Assembly (NCBI GenBank): GCA_947646735.1
Contig: CANTFK010000397.1
Location: forward strand, 24,899 to 88,898
Length of the DNA: 64,000 nt
Direction: 5' to 3'
DNA from: Peronospora farinosa
Taxonomy: Eukaryota > Oomycota > Peronosporomycetes > Peronosporales > Peronosporaceae
The translations under genes were made by a program, and so were the position numbers. The notes under the pieces were generated by a model, which worked only from the letters and a program-made list of their open reading frames with translations, was not told the origin of the DNA and did not search any database. Below, piece by piece: positions 54,190 through 64,000 of the stretch. Position 1 is the stretch's first letter, and each line of letters opens with the position of its first letter.

Positions 54190-56322
54190 CTGGATCTAGC
54201 AGAGCAAATGCAGCTGGTGCTTCTGCTCGTAAGCAGCCACCAGCCCAGGCACGTCGACACGCAAAGCATCCACAGGCTCCCACAAGTCAAAGCTCGTTGG
54301 GTAACCCTTCCATTGGACAAGGATTTGAAGCTTTCGCTTCACAAACAGGTGGGCCAACATCCTTCCAACAAGGAAGCGCGTATTCCCTTCCGTGTACACC
54401 AACACAGATGGCGACCGATAGGAGTGGCGATTACGCACACCTACTCGCGGCTGCCTATCCTGCTGCTGTTCAGTCGCAGGCTAAGTCCTCTGCGCTGAAG
54501 AGGCATGTGGCAGATCTCGAGAGTCAAGTCTCGCGACTGACCTCGGATTTGCGTGATGTGAGGGCGAGGGACCGTCAGGGGTATGACCGCCTGAAGCTCC
54601 GTTTGGACATCTTAGAGCGACTGGAGATGAGAGACCCGCGTCAAACGCGGAGTACTCTTCGATCACCGAGTCCTCTCGAATTTATCGTATACAGGAAGTC
54701 TTTAGGCTTTTTTGTCGCCTGATCGGCAGCGACGCTCGACACACAGTCGACGCCACCATCGGTCTCGTTAGACCGATGTGGATATTTGATCTCTTGTGAA
54801 TCAACATACCGTTTCATACGATCCACGTAAAATACGGGGTGCGTCTTCATATACGGTGGGAGAGTGAGCCTATAATTTAGGTCTCCAACCTGCTCAACCG
54901 CTGTAAATGGCCCAATAAATCGGGGCAATAGCTTAGTAGTACCACCAGGTAGTATATAAATTGCATGTTTAGGTAGGTTAGCAGTACTTGATAGCTCTTT
55001 GTCCCCCACACTAAAGTGTTCATTGTTTTTGCGACCATGCTGGTCTGCATATTGTTTTAGCTTGTCCTGTGCGCTTGCCATCGCGTCACGGACTTTACGT
55101 GCGATGACTAATCGCTCATCCACAAAGATCTGAGCTTCGCTCACGCTTTTAGCATCCAGCTCGCCGATGACGCCTCCAAGAAATCGTTCATGGGTCGACG
55201 CTGTTGACAACACTATAGTGTCATCATCAAGGAGCGCTGGCATTTCTTGCCGTGCCTCCTATGTGAAACCTATAGGTGACGTGACCACTGCTAAATTATC
55301 ATTGTCGCTAGGGCAACCTTGGCCCTCTTTGGCATTCGCACCGAGCGAAGTGAGGGGCCCTCCCCCACTAAGACTCGGGCTGCGTACAAACGAGACTGGC
55401 GTTCGAGGATGACGCAGTCCGTTAATGTAAAACGGTTTTTCACCCATACTGGCATGAACACTGTTATTAATAGCGAACTCCACGAATGGCAATTGCTTTC
55501 TTCATCCTTTGGGAGTCGCTATAGTACGTAGCACATCCGCCACGACTCGATTGGCCCGTTCTGTTTGGCCATCGGTCTGGGATGATCGGCTTCTGACATG
55601 TGGAGCTTGCTACCCAGCAGCTCGAACACATGTCGCCAAAAACCCGACGTAAAACGCGGATCCCGGTCCGATACTATGGACTAGGGCATCCCGTGTAGTC
55701 GATACACGTGATCCAGAAACAAGAGGGCAGCCTCTTTTCCTGAGATCTTGGTGCTACATGGTGCCAAATGCACCTTCTTGCTCAGTCTGTCTACAAAGAC
55801 GACGAGCCCCGTCCTACCTTTACGGTGAAGTCCAAACTGACCGACTTCCAACATTCAGTTGAAATCGGCAGTGGCTTCAGTGGCGCACTGTTCGAAGGTG
55901 CAGGATTTATGCGCTGACACTCTTCGCAAGAGCGGATATAGTTGGCCACCCACCGATATAGGTGGAGCCACCAAAATCCCTCTGACACTCGTAAGAATGT
56001 CTTTTCACGGCCCAAATGCCTACTAGATGGCCATAGCACTCGTGAAGTATCATCAGCTTAAGATCTGTGTCATGAGGGACATAGATTCTCAAGGGATCAC
56101 AGGGTGACAGTTGATGCCATAACAGGCCATCACTGTAACTAAAGCGATATATTTTCGCTTTCAGGTGCGACGGAAGGGTAACCTTCTGTCCACCAAAGTG
56201 ATCCAACAGCAGGCGACAATGTTCGTCCTGACTGTAACAGGTCAAAAGTAATCATGGATACTTTTAGACCAAATATTAAGTATATTACTTAATGTTTACG
56301 TGTAACTAGATACCCTGTTACA

Positions 56323-59300
56323 CCATCCCCCGTTTTAGAACGATGTTTACATTTTGTAAAACATCGCCTAAGAGACAGAGAGACTGACGAGCCGTTATAA
56401 ACGCGCCGCTTTAGTCTACTCAACTCTCATGTCACCGAAACGTGGTAAGGCTGATGGGTCGCCTGCAAAGGCACCCATGCCGTCCAGCACTAAGCGCACG
56501 CGCCGCGATTTATCGCAGCCGTCGCAAAGTGCTTCAGGCACTGAGGTGAATCTTCCATCTGGATCAAGAGCCATCTCTCATTGTAGACTACAATGAGACT
56601 ACTCCATTGCCATCACCCCAAAGTGGAGATGAGCATAGTGCATTGATGGGACATATGTCCCCATCATTTGAGGCACCCGTCCTTGAGGAAGCATCTATGC
56701 TACCTACAAGCGAAGGAAAAACCCCGTCGTCTGCGCTTACGAGCGCAGCGACTAAGATTGAGCGCGCTACTTCGAAAGGAGTAGTCGCGACTCAGTCAGA
56801 TGTAACTTCTCAAGCTGATGTCTTGACAATCCATAATGGAGAGTCAGACTCAGGTGAGTGTGAGCTTAAAGCTCCACCAAGTACACCTTAGGCCTCACTA
56901 GCCCGCCGTCGCGAGGGCGCCTACGTGAGTGGTGGCTTGCCACCAATGCCACCTCCATCTGAGTGGATGAACTCGGATGGGTCTAGCGCAGCGCTTTTGC
57001 AGCGTGCCACTAAAGACGCTCATAGATCTATAGCGTCATTCCTTTGTGGAAAAAGCAGGGCAAAGCACTTGGTCGTGCTTTCCCAATTTCAGTCGTGCTG
57101 CGTTCTAACGAAACAGCCGACGACTATGAAGCTGAACTTCGGAGCCGTGTTACCTTGCATGTAGATGCAACGAAACAATGGTCGCAGCGAATCAGCTTCG
57201 CCATGAAGCGTGCGCATGAAATTATGGGTGGTAAGCGACCCCCAATTGATTCTCGCCACGCTTCTTCTGCTATTCCTTCCGGACCTAGCAAAAAGACGCC
57301 AGCTGGTGCTGCTTCACATAAGCAGCCACCAGCCCAGGCACGTCAACGCGCAAAGCATCCACAGGCTCCCACAAGTCAAACTCGTTGGGTAACCCTTCCA
57401 TTGGACAAGGATTTGAAGCTTTCGCTTCACAAACAGGTGGGCCAACATCCTTCCAACAAGGAAGCGCGTATTCCCTTCCGTGTACACCAACACAGATGGC
57501 GACCGATAGGAGTGGCGATTACGCACACCTACTCGCGGCTGCCTATCCTGCTGCTGTTCAGTCGCAGGCTAAGTCCTCTGCGCTGAAGAGGCATGTGGCA
57601 GATCTCGAGAGTCAAGTCTCGCGACTGACCTCGGATTTGCGTGATGTGAGGGCGAGGGACCGTCAGGGGTATGACCGCCTGAAGCTCCGTTTGGACATCT
57701 TAGAGCGACTGGAGATGAGAGACCCGCGTCAAACGCGGAGTACTCTTCGATCACCGAGTCCTCTCGAATTTATCGTATACAGGAAGTCTTTAGGCTTTTT
57801 TGTCGCCTGATCGGCAGCGACGCTCGACACACAGTCGACGCCACCATCGGTCTCGTTAGACCGATGTGGATATTTGATCTCTTGTGAATCAACATACCGT
57901 TTCATACGATCCACGTAAAATACGGGGTGCGTCTTCATATACGGTGGGAGAGTGAGCCTATAATTTAGGTCTCCAACCTGCTCAACCGCTGTAAATGGCC
58001 CAATAAATCGGGGCAATAGCTTAGTAGTACCACCAGGTAGTATATAAATTGCATGTTTAGGTAGGTTAGCAGTACTTGATAGCTCTTTGTCCCCCACACT
58101 AAAGTGTTCATTGTTTTTGCGACCATGCTGGTCTGCATATTGTTTTAGCTTGTCCTGTGCGCTTGCCATCGCGTCACGGACTTTACGTGCGATGACTAAT
58201 CGCTCATCCACAAAGATCTGAGCTTCGCTCACGCTTTTAGCATCCAGCTCGCCGATGACGCCTCCAAGAAATCGTTCATGGGTCGACGCTGTTGACAACA
58301 CTATAGTGTCATCATCAAGGAGCGCTGGCATTTCTTGCCGTGCCTCCTATGTGAAACCTATAGGTGACGTGACCACTGCTAAATTATCATTGTCGCTAGG
58401 GCAACCTTGGCCCTCTTTGGCATTCGCACCGAGCGAAGTGAGGGGCCCTCCCCCACTAAGACTCGGGCTGCGTACAAACGAGACTGGCGTTCGAGGATGA
58501 CGCAGTCCGTTAATGTAAAACGGTTTTTCACCCATACTGGCATGAACACTGTTATTAATAGCGAACTCCACGAATGGCAATTGCTTTCTTCATCCTTTGG
58601 GAGTCGCTATAGTACGTAGCACATCCGCCACGACTCGATTGGCCCGTTCTGTTTGGCCATCGGTCTGGGATGATCGGCTTCTGACATGTGGAGCTTGCTA
58701 CCCAGCAGCTCGAACACATGTCGCCAAAACCCGACGTAAAACGCGGATCCCGGTCCGATACTATGGACTCGGGCATCCCGTGTAGTCGATACACGTGATC
58801 CAGAAACAAGAGGGCAGCCTCTTTTCCTGAGATCTTGGTGCTACATGGTGCCAAATGCACCTTCTTGCTCAGTCTGTCTACAAAGACGACGAGCCCCGTC
58901 CTACCTTTACGGGATGAAGTCCAAACTGACCGACTTCCAACATTCAGTTGAAATCGGCAGTGGCTTCAGTGGCGCACTGTTCGAAGGTGCAGGATTTATG
59001 CGCTGACACTCTTCGCAAGAGCGGATATAGTTGGCCACCCACCGATATAGGTGGAGCCACCAAAATCCCTCTGACACTCGTAAGAATGTCTTTTCACGGC
59101 CCAAATGCCTACTAGATGGCCATAGCACTCGTGAAGTATCATCAGCTTAAGATCTGTGTCATGAGGGACATAGATTCTCAAGGGATCACAGGGTGACAGT
59201 TGATGCCATAACAGGCCATCACTGTAACTAAAGCGATATATTTTCGCTTTCAGGTGCGACGGAAGGGTAACATTCTGTCCACCAAAGTGATCCAACAGCA

Positions 59301-59411
59301 GGCGACAATGTTCGTCCTGACTGTAACAGGTCAAAAGTAATCATGGATACTTTTAGACCAAATATTAAGTATATTACTTAATGTTTACGTGTAACTAGAT
59401 ACCCTGTTACA
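56323..59411 (-). repeat. array unit A (3089 bp)
   Basis: Complete unit from polypurine tract to LTR stub. It shares with the preceding partial unit a ~20-bp deletion in the integrase near 58912 relative to unit B. It differs from that partial unit at a few sites, for instance C at 58771 against A at 55683 in the TCGGGC/TAGGGC word. Confidence 0.75.
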
Positions 59412-59517
59412 CCATCCCCCGTTTTAGAACGATGTTTACATTTTGTAAAACATCGCCTAAGAGACAGAGAGACTGACGAGCCGTTATAAACGCGCCGCTT
59501 TAGTCTACTCAACTCTC

Positions 59518-60899
59518 ATGTCACCGAAACGTGGTAAGGCTGATGGGTCGCCTGCAAAGGCACCCATGCCGTCCAGCACTAAGCGCACGCGCCGCGATTT
59601 ATCGCAGCCGTCGCAAAGTGCTTCAGGCACTGAGGTGAATCTTCCATCTGGATCAAGAGCCATCTCTCATTGTAGACTACAATGAGACTACTCCATTGCC
59701 ATCACCCCAAAGTGGAGATGAGCATAGTGCATTGATGGGACATATGTCCCCATCATTTGAGGCACCCGTCCTTGAGGAAGCATCTATGCTACCTACAAGC
59801 GAAGGAAAAACCCCGTCGTCTGCGCTTACGAGCGCAGCGACTAAGATTGAGCGCGCTACTTCGAAAGGAGTAGTCGCGACTCAGTCAGATGTAACTTCTC
59901 AAGCTGATGTCTTGACAATCCATAATGGAGAGTCAGACTCAGGTGAGTGTGAGCTTAAAGCTCCACCAAGTACACCTTAGGCCTCACTAGCCCGCCGTCG
60001 CGAGGGCGCCTACGTGAGTGGTGGCTTGCCACCAATGCCACCTCCATCTGAGTGGATGAACTCGGATGGGTCTAGCGCAGCGCTTTTGCAGCGTGCCACT
60101 AAAGACGCTCATAGATCTATAGCGTCATTCCTTTGTGGAAAAAGCAGGGCAAAGCACTTGGTCGTGCTTTCCCAATTTCAGTCGTGCTGCGTTCTAACGA
60201 AACAGCCGACGACTATGAAGCTGAACTTCGGAGCCGTGTTACCTTGCATGTAGATGCAACGAAACAATGGTCGCAGCGAATCAGCTTCGCCATGAAGCGT
60301 GCGCATGAAATTATGGGTGGTAAGCGACCCCCAATTGATTCTCGCCACGCTTCTTCTGCTATTCCTTCCGGACCTAGCAAAAAGACGCCAGCTGGTGCTG
60401 CTTCACATAAGCAGCCACCAGCCCAGGCACGTCAACGCGCAAAGCATCCACAGGCTCCCACAAGTCAAACTCGTTGGGTAACCCTTCCATTGGACAAGGA
60501 TTTGAAGCTTTCGCTTCACAAACAGGTGGGCCAACATCCTTCCAACAAGGAAGCGCGTATTCCCTTCCGTGTACACCAACACAGATGGCGACCGATAGGA
60601 GTGGCGATTACGCACACCTACTCGCGGCTGCCTATCCTGCTGCTGTTCAGTCGCAGGCTAAGTCCTCTGCGCTGAAGAGGCATGTGGCAGATCTCGAGAG
60701 TCAAGTCTCGCGACTGACCTCGGATTTGCGTGATGTGAGGGCGAGGGACCGTCAGGGGTATGACCGCCTGAAGCTCCGTTTGGACATCTTAGAGCGACTG
60801 GAGATGAGAGACCCGCGTCAAACGCGGAGTACTCTTCGATCACCGAGTCCTCTCGAATTTATCGTATACAGGAAGTCTTTAGGCTTTTTTGTCGCCTGA
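59518..60899 (+). pseudogene. antisense frame of array unit (unit B)
   Basis: On the plus strand a decayed frame runs from ATG 59518 (MSPKRGKADGSP) through 59696-59980, past a TAG at 59978-59980 that is shared by all copies, then 60014-60253, 60133-60675 and 60474-60899, with at least three frame changes. The end is a clear coiled coil (LKRHVADLESQVSRLTSDLR) followed by an arginine-rich stretch, which repeats the layout of the antisense frame in the 39.9-48.1-kb element. Copies begin at 56429 and 62628. No known domain. Confidence 0.6.
60403..60615 (-). pseudogene. chromodomain of array unit (unit B)
   Basis: RFLVGRMLAHLFVKRKLQIL followed by VQWKGYP is a chromodomain of the chromovirus type. 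The aromatic cage pattern is partly visible (V-Q-W-K-G-Y). A frame change just after WKGYPTS removes the end. In the left partial copy (54438-54196) the frame continues intact through FDLWEPVDALR. Copies also at 57526-57314 and 63725-63513. Confidence 0.75.
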
Positions 60900-61669
60900 T
60901 CGGCAGCGACGCTCGACACACAGTCGACGCCACCATCGGTCTCGTTAGACCGATGTGGATATTTGATCTCTTGTGAATCAACATACCGTTTCATACGATC
61001 CACGTAAAATACGGGGTGCGTCTTCATATACGGTGGGAGAGTGAGCCTATAATTTAGGTCTCCAACCTGCTCAACCGCTGTAAATGGCCCAATAAATCGG
61101 GGCAATAGCTTAGTAGTACCACCAGGTAGTATATAAATTGCATGTTTAGGTAGGTTAGCAGTACTTGATAGCACTTTGTCCCCCACACTAAAGTGTTCAT
61201 TGTTTTTGCGACCATGCTGGTCTGCATATTGTTTTAGCTTGTCCTGTGCGCTTGCCATCGCGTCACGGACTTTACGTGCGATGACTAATCGCTCATCCAC
61301 AAAGATCTGAGCTTCGCTCACGCTTTTAGCATCCAGCTCGCCGATGACGCCTCCAAGAAATCGTTCATGGGTCGACGCTGTTGACAACACTATAGTGTCA
61401 TCATCAAGGAGCGCTGGCATTTCTTGCCGTGCCTCCTATGTGAAACCTATAGGTGACGTGACCACTGCTAAATTATCATTGTCGCTAGGGCAACCTTGGC
61501 TCTCTTTGGCATTCGCACCGAGCGAAGTGAGGGGCCCTCCCCCACTAAGACTCGGGCTGCGTACAAACGAGACTGGCGTTCGAGGATGACGCAGTCCGTT
61601 AATGTAAAACGGTTTTTCACCCGTACTGGCATGAACACTTTTATTAATAGCGAACTCCACGAATGGCAA
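60818..61669 (-). pseudogene. integrase C-terminal region (unit B)
   Basis: Two frames, 61669-61436 (PFVEFAINKSVHASTGEKPF, the end of the catalytic core) and 61420-60818 (LLPRFIGPFTAVEQVGDLNY, the GPF/SH3-like region, then HPVFYVDRMKRYV). Identical or nearly identical copies lie at 58580-57729 and 55492-54641. A single-base difference gives DKVLSS here against DKELSS in the other two copies. Confidence 0.75.
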
Positions 61670-62444
61670 TTGCTTTCTTCATTCTTTGGGAGTCGCTATA
61701 GTACGTAGCACATCCGCCACGACTCGATTGGCCCGTTCTGTTTGGCCATCGGTCTGGGATGATCGGCTTCTGACATGTGGAGCTTGCTACCCAGCAGCTC
61801 GAACACATGTCGCCAAAACCCGACGTAAAACGCGGATCCCGGTCCGATACTATGGACTCGGGCATCCCGTGTAGTCGATACACGTGATCCAGAAACAAGA
61901 GGGCAGCCTCTTTTCCTGAGATCTTGGTGCTACATGGTGCCAAATGCACCTTCTTGCTCAGTCTGTCTACAAAGACGACGAGCCCCGTCCTGCCTTTATG
62001 GTCAGGCGGTAAGACAAACATGAAGTCCAAACTGAACGACTTCCAACAATCCATTGGAATCGGCAATGGCTTCAGTGGCGTAATGTTTGAAGGTGCAGGA
62101 TTTATGCGCTGACACTCTTCGCAAGAGCGGATATAGTTGGCCACCCACCGATATAGGTGGGGCCACCAAAATCCCTCTGACACTCGTAAGAATGTCTTTT
62201 CACGGCCCAGATGCCCACTAGATGGCGCATCATAGCACTCGTGAAGTATCATCAGCTTGAGATCTGTGTCATGAGGGACATAGATTCTCAAGGGATCACA
62301 GGGTGACAGTTGATGCCATAACCGGCTATCACTGTAACTAAAGCGATTTATTTTCGCTTTGAGGTGCGACGGAAGGGTAACCTTCTGTCCACCAAAGTGA
62401 TCCAGCAGCAGGCGACAATGTTCGTCCTGACTGTAACAGGTCAA
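61644..62444 (-). pseudogene. chromovirus integrase, N-terminal and core part (unit B)
   Basis: An open frame of 266 codons with the HHCC zinc finger (HECYDAPSSGHLGREKT, CEECQRINP), the first catalytic Asp region (LVVFVDRLSKKVHLAP) and the second (SIVSDRDPRFTS). Just after that motif the frame changes, so the third catalytic residue is not reached. Copies at 58996-59334 with 58555-58860 and at 55907-56245 with 55791-56039 are further broken by the ~20-bp deletion. No reverse transcriptase or RNase H precedes it. The frame begins directly next to the LTR stub. Confidence 0.8.
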
Positions 62445-64000
62445 AAGTAATCATGGATACTTTTAGACCAAATATTAAGTATATTACTTAATGTTTACGT
62501 GTAACTAGATACCCTGTTACACCATCCCCCGTTTTAGAACGATGTTTACATTTTGTAAAACATCGCCTAAGAGACAGAGAGACTGACGAGCCGTTATAAA
62601 CGCGCCGCTTTAGTCTACTCAACTCTCATGTCACCGAAACGTGGTAAGGCTGATGGGTCGCCTGCAAAGGCACCCATGCCGTCCAGCACTAAGCGCACGC
62701 GCCGCGATTTATCGCAGCCGTCGCAAAGTGCTTCAGGCACTGAGGTGAATCTTCCATCTGGATCAAGAGCCATCTCTCATTGTAGACTACAATGAGACTA
62801 CTCCATTGCCATCACCCCAAAGTGGAGATGAGCATAGTGCATTGATGGGACATATGTCCCCATCATTTGAGGCACCCGTCCTTGAGGAAGCATCTATGCT
62901 ACCTACAAGCGAAGGAAAAACCCCGTCGTCTGCGCTTACGAGCGCAGCGACTAAGATTGAGCGCGCTACTTCGAAAGGAGTAGTCGCGACTCAGTCAGAT
63001 GTAACTTCTCAAGCTGATGTCTTGACAATCCATAATGGAGAGTCAGACTCAGGTGAGTGTGAGCTTAAAGCTCCACCAAGTACACCTTAGGCCTCACTAG
63101 CCCGCCGTCGCGAGGGCGCCTACGTGAGTGGTGGCTTGCCACCAATGCCACCTCCATCTGAGTGGATGAACTCGGATGGGTCTAGCGCAGCGCTTTTGCA
63201 GCGTGCCACTAAAGACGCTCATAGATCTATAGCGTCATTCCTTTGTGGAAAAAGCAGGGCAAAGCACTTGGTCGTGCTTTCCCAATTTCAGTCGTGCTGC
63301 GTTCTAACGAAACAGCCGATGACTATGAAGCTGAACTTCGGAGCCGTGTTACCTTGCATGTAGATGCAACGAAACAATGGTCGCAGCGAATCAGCTTCGC
63401 CATGAAGCGTGCGCATGAAATTATGGGTGGTAAGCGACCCCCAATTGATTCTCGCCACGCTTCTTCTGCTATTCCTTCCGGACCTAGCAAAAAGACGCCA
63501 GCTGGTGCTGCTTCACATAAGCAGCCACCAGCCCAGGCACGTCAACGCGCAAAGCATCCACAGGCTCCCACAAGTCAAACTCGTTGGGTAACCCTTCCAT
63601 TGGACAAGGATTTGAAGCTTTCGCTTCACAAACAGGTGGGCCAACATCCTTCCAACAAGGAAGCGCGTATTCCCTTCCGTGTACACCAACACAGATGGCG
63701 ACCGATAGGAGTGGCGATTACGCACACCTACTCGCGGCTGCCTATCCTGCTGCTGTTCAGTCGCAGGCTAAGTCCTCTGCGCTGAAGAGGCATGTGGCAG
63801 ATCTCGAGAGTCAAGTCTCGCGACTGACCTCGGATTTGCGTGATGTGAGGGCGAGGGACCGTCAGGGGTATGACCGCCTGAAGCTCCGTTTGGACATCTT
63901 AGAGCGACTGGAGATGAGAGACCCGCGTCAAACGCGGAGTACTCTTCGATCACCGAGTCCTCTCGAATTTATCGTATACAGGAAGTCTTTAGGCTTTTTT

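Larger units (their letters stand above)
59412..62521 (-). repeat. array unit B (3110 bp)
   Basis: Complete unit without the integrase deletion. It is therefore 21 bp longer than unit A. Contains the best integrase frame of the array. Confidence 0.75.
54190..64000 (-). mobile_element. head-to-tail array of truncated chromovirus units
   Basis: Four near-identical segments follow each other in the same orientation: an incomplete one (about 54190-56322), two complete units of 3089 bp (56323-59411) and 3110 bp (59412-62521) and the start of a fourth (62522 to the window end). Read on the minus strand, a unit holds an integrase without the preceding reverse transcriptase, a chromodomain, the antisense frame on the other strand, a polypurine tract (complement of CCATCCCCCGTTTT), then only about 75 bp of LTR (for example 62447-62521) that runs straight into the integrase of the next unit. 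Differences are few single bases plus a ~20-bp deletion in the integrase of the first two segments. Either a real tandem amplification or an assembly artefact. Confidence 0.8.

Overview
The window looks like nuclear DNA of a peronosporalean oomycete (a Phytophthora or downy-mildew relative). The evidence is compact housekeeping genes with few introns of about 60-140 nt, oomycete-style domain fusions (PX-RCC1-TBC, PH-VPS9, PH-phosphoglycerate mutase, ubiquitin-PUB-STI1-UIM), a decayed secreted WY-type effector, and chromodomain Ty3/gypsy retroelements. I cannot name the species.

The gene-rich left part (1-36.5 kb) holds, in order: a C2H2 zinc-finger gene cut by the window edge (-), an unrecognised three-exon gene (-), a PH-VPS9 Rab5-type exchange factor (-), a ubiquilin-like Ubl-PUB-STI1-UIM protein (-), a serine-rich protein with a PDZ-like end (-), condensin subunit CAP-G (-) divergent from a PX-RCC1-TBC protein (+), a WRKY19-like zinc-finger-repeat protein with an A-tract frameshift (-), a CHIP-type TPR/U-box gene broken by two TAG codons (+), a small coiled-coil protein (+), a GPR107-like 7TM protein (+), a convergent pair of SWEET-like transporters, a many-exon coiled-coil gene (+), NADH-cytochrome b5 reductase (+) and a PH-phosphoglycerate mutase protein (-). 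Membrane-traffic and PH/PX regulators are frequent, but no operon-like pathway is evident.

From 36.5 to 48.3 kb the sequence is gene-poor and repetitive. A hAT-type DNA transposon (15-bp TIRs, perfect 8-bp target duplication GTTCACGA) is split by an 8.14-kb chromovirus-like gypsy element on the minus strand, with 460-bp LTRs that differ at three sites. The element's pol is broken by several frameshifts. It carries a long antisense reading frame between its polypurine tract and integrase. Its whole length, LTRs included, is packed with short perfect inverted repeats. Next to it lies a WY-effector pseudogene (48.5-49.7 kb).

The right end (50.6-64 kb) is layered repeat: an LTR-like segment and a decayed antisense-frame relative, a 22-bp minisatellite, an approximately 1-kb minisatellite built on GCGATCC, then a head-to-tail array of about 3.09-kb retroelement fragments (integrase, chromodomain, antisense frame and a 75-bp LTR stub) that runs off the window end.

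The most unusual signals are the hairpin saturation of these retroelements and the antisense frame that recurs at the same place in three diverged element families.
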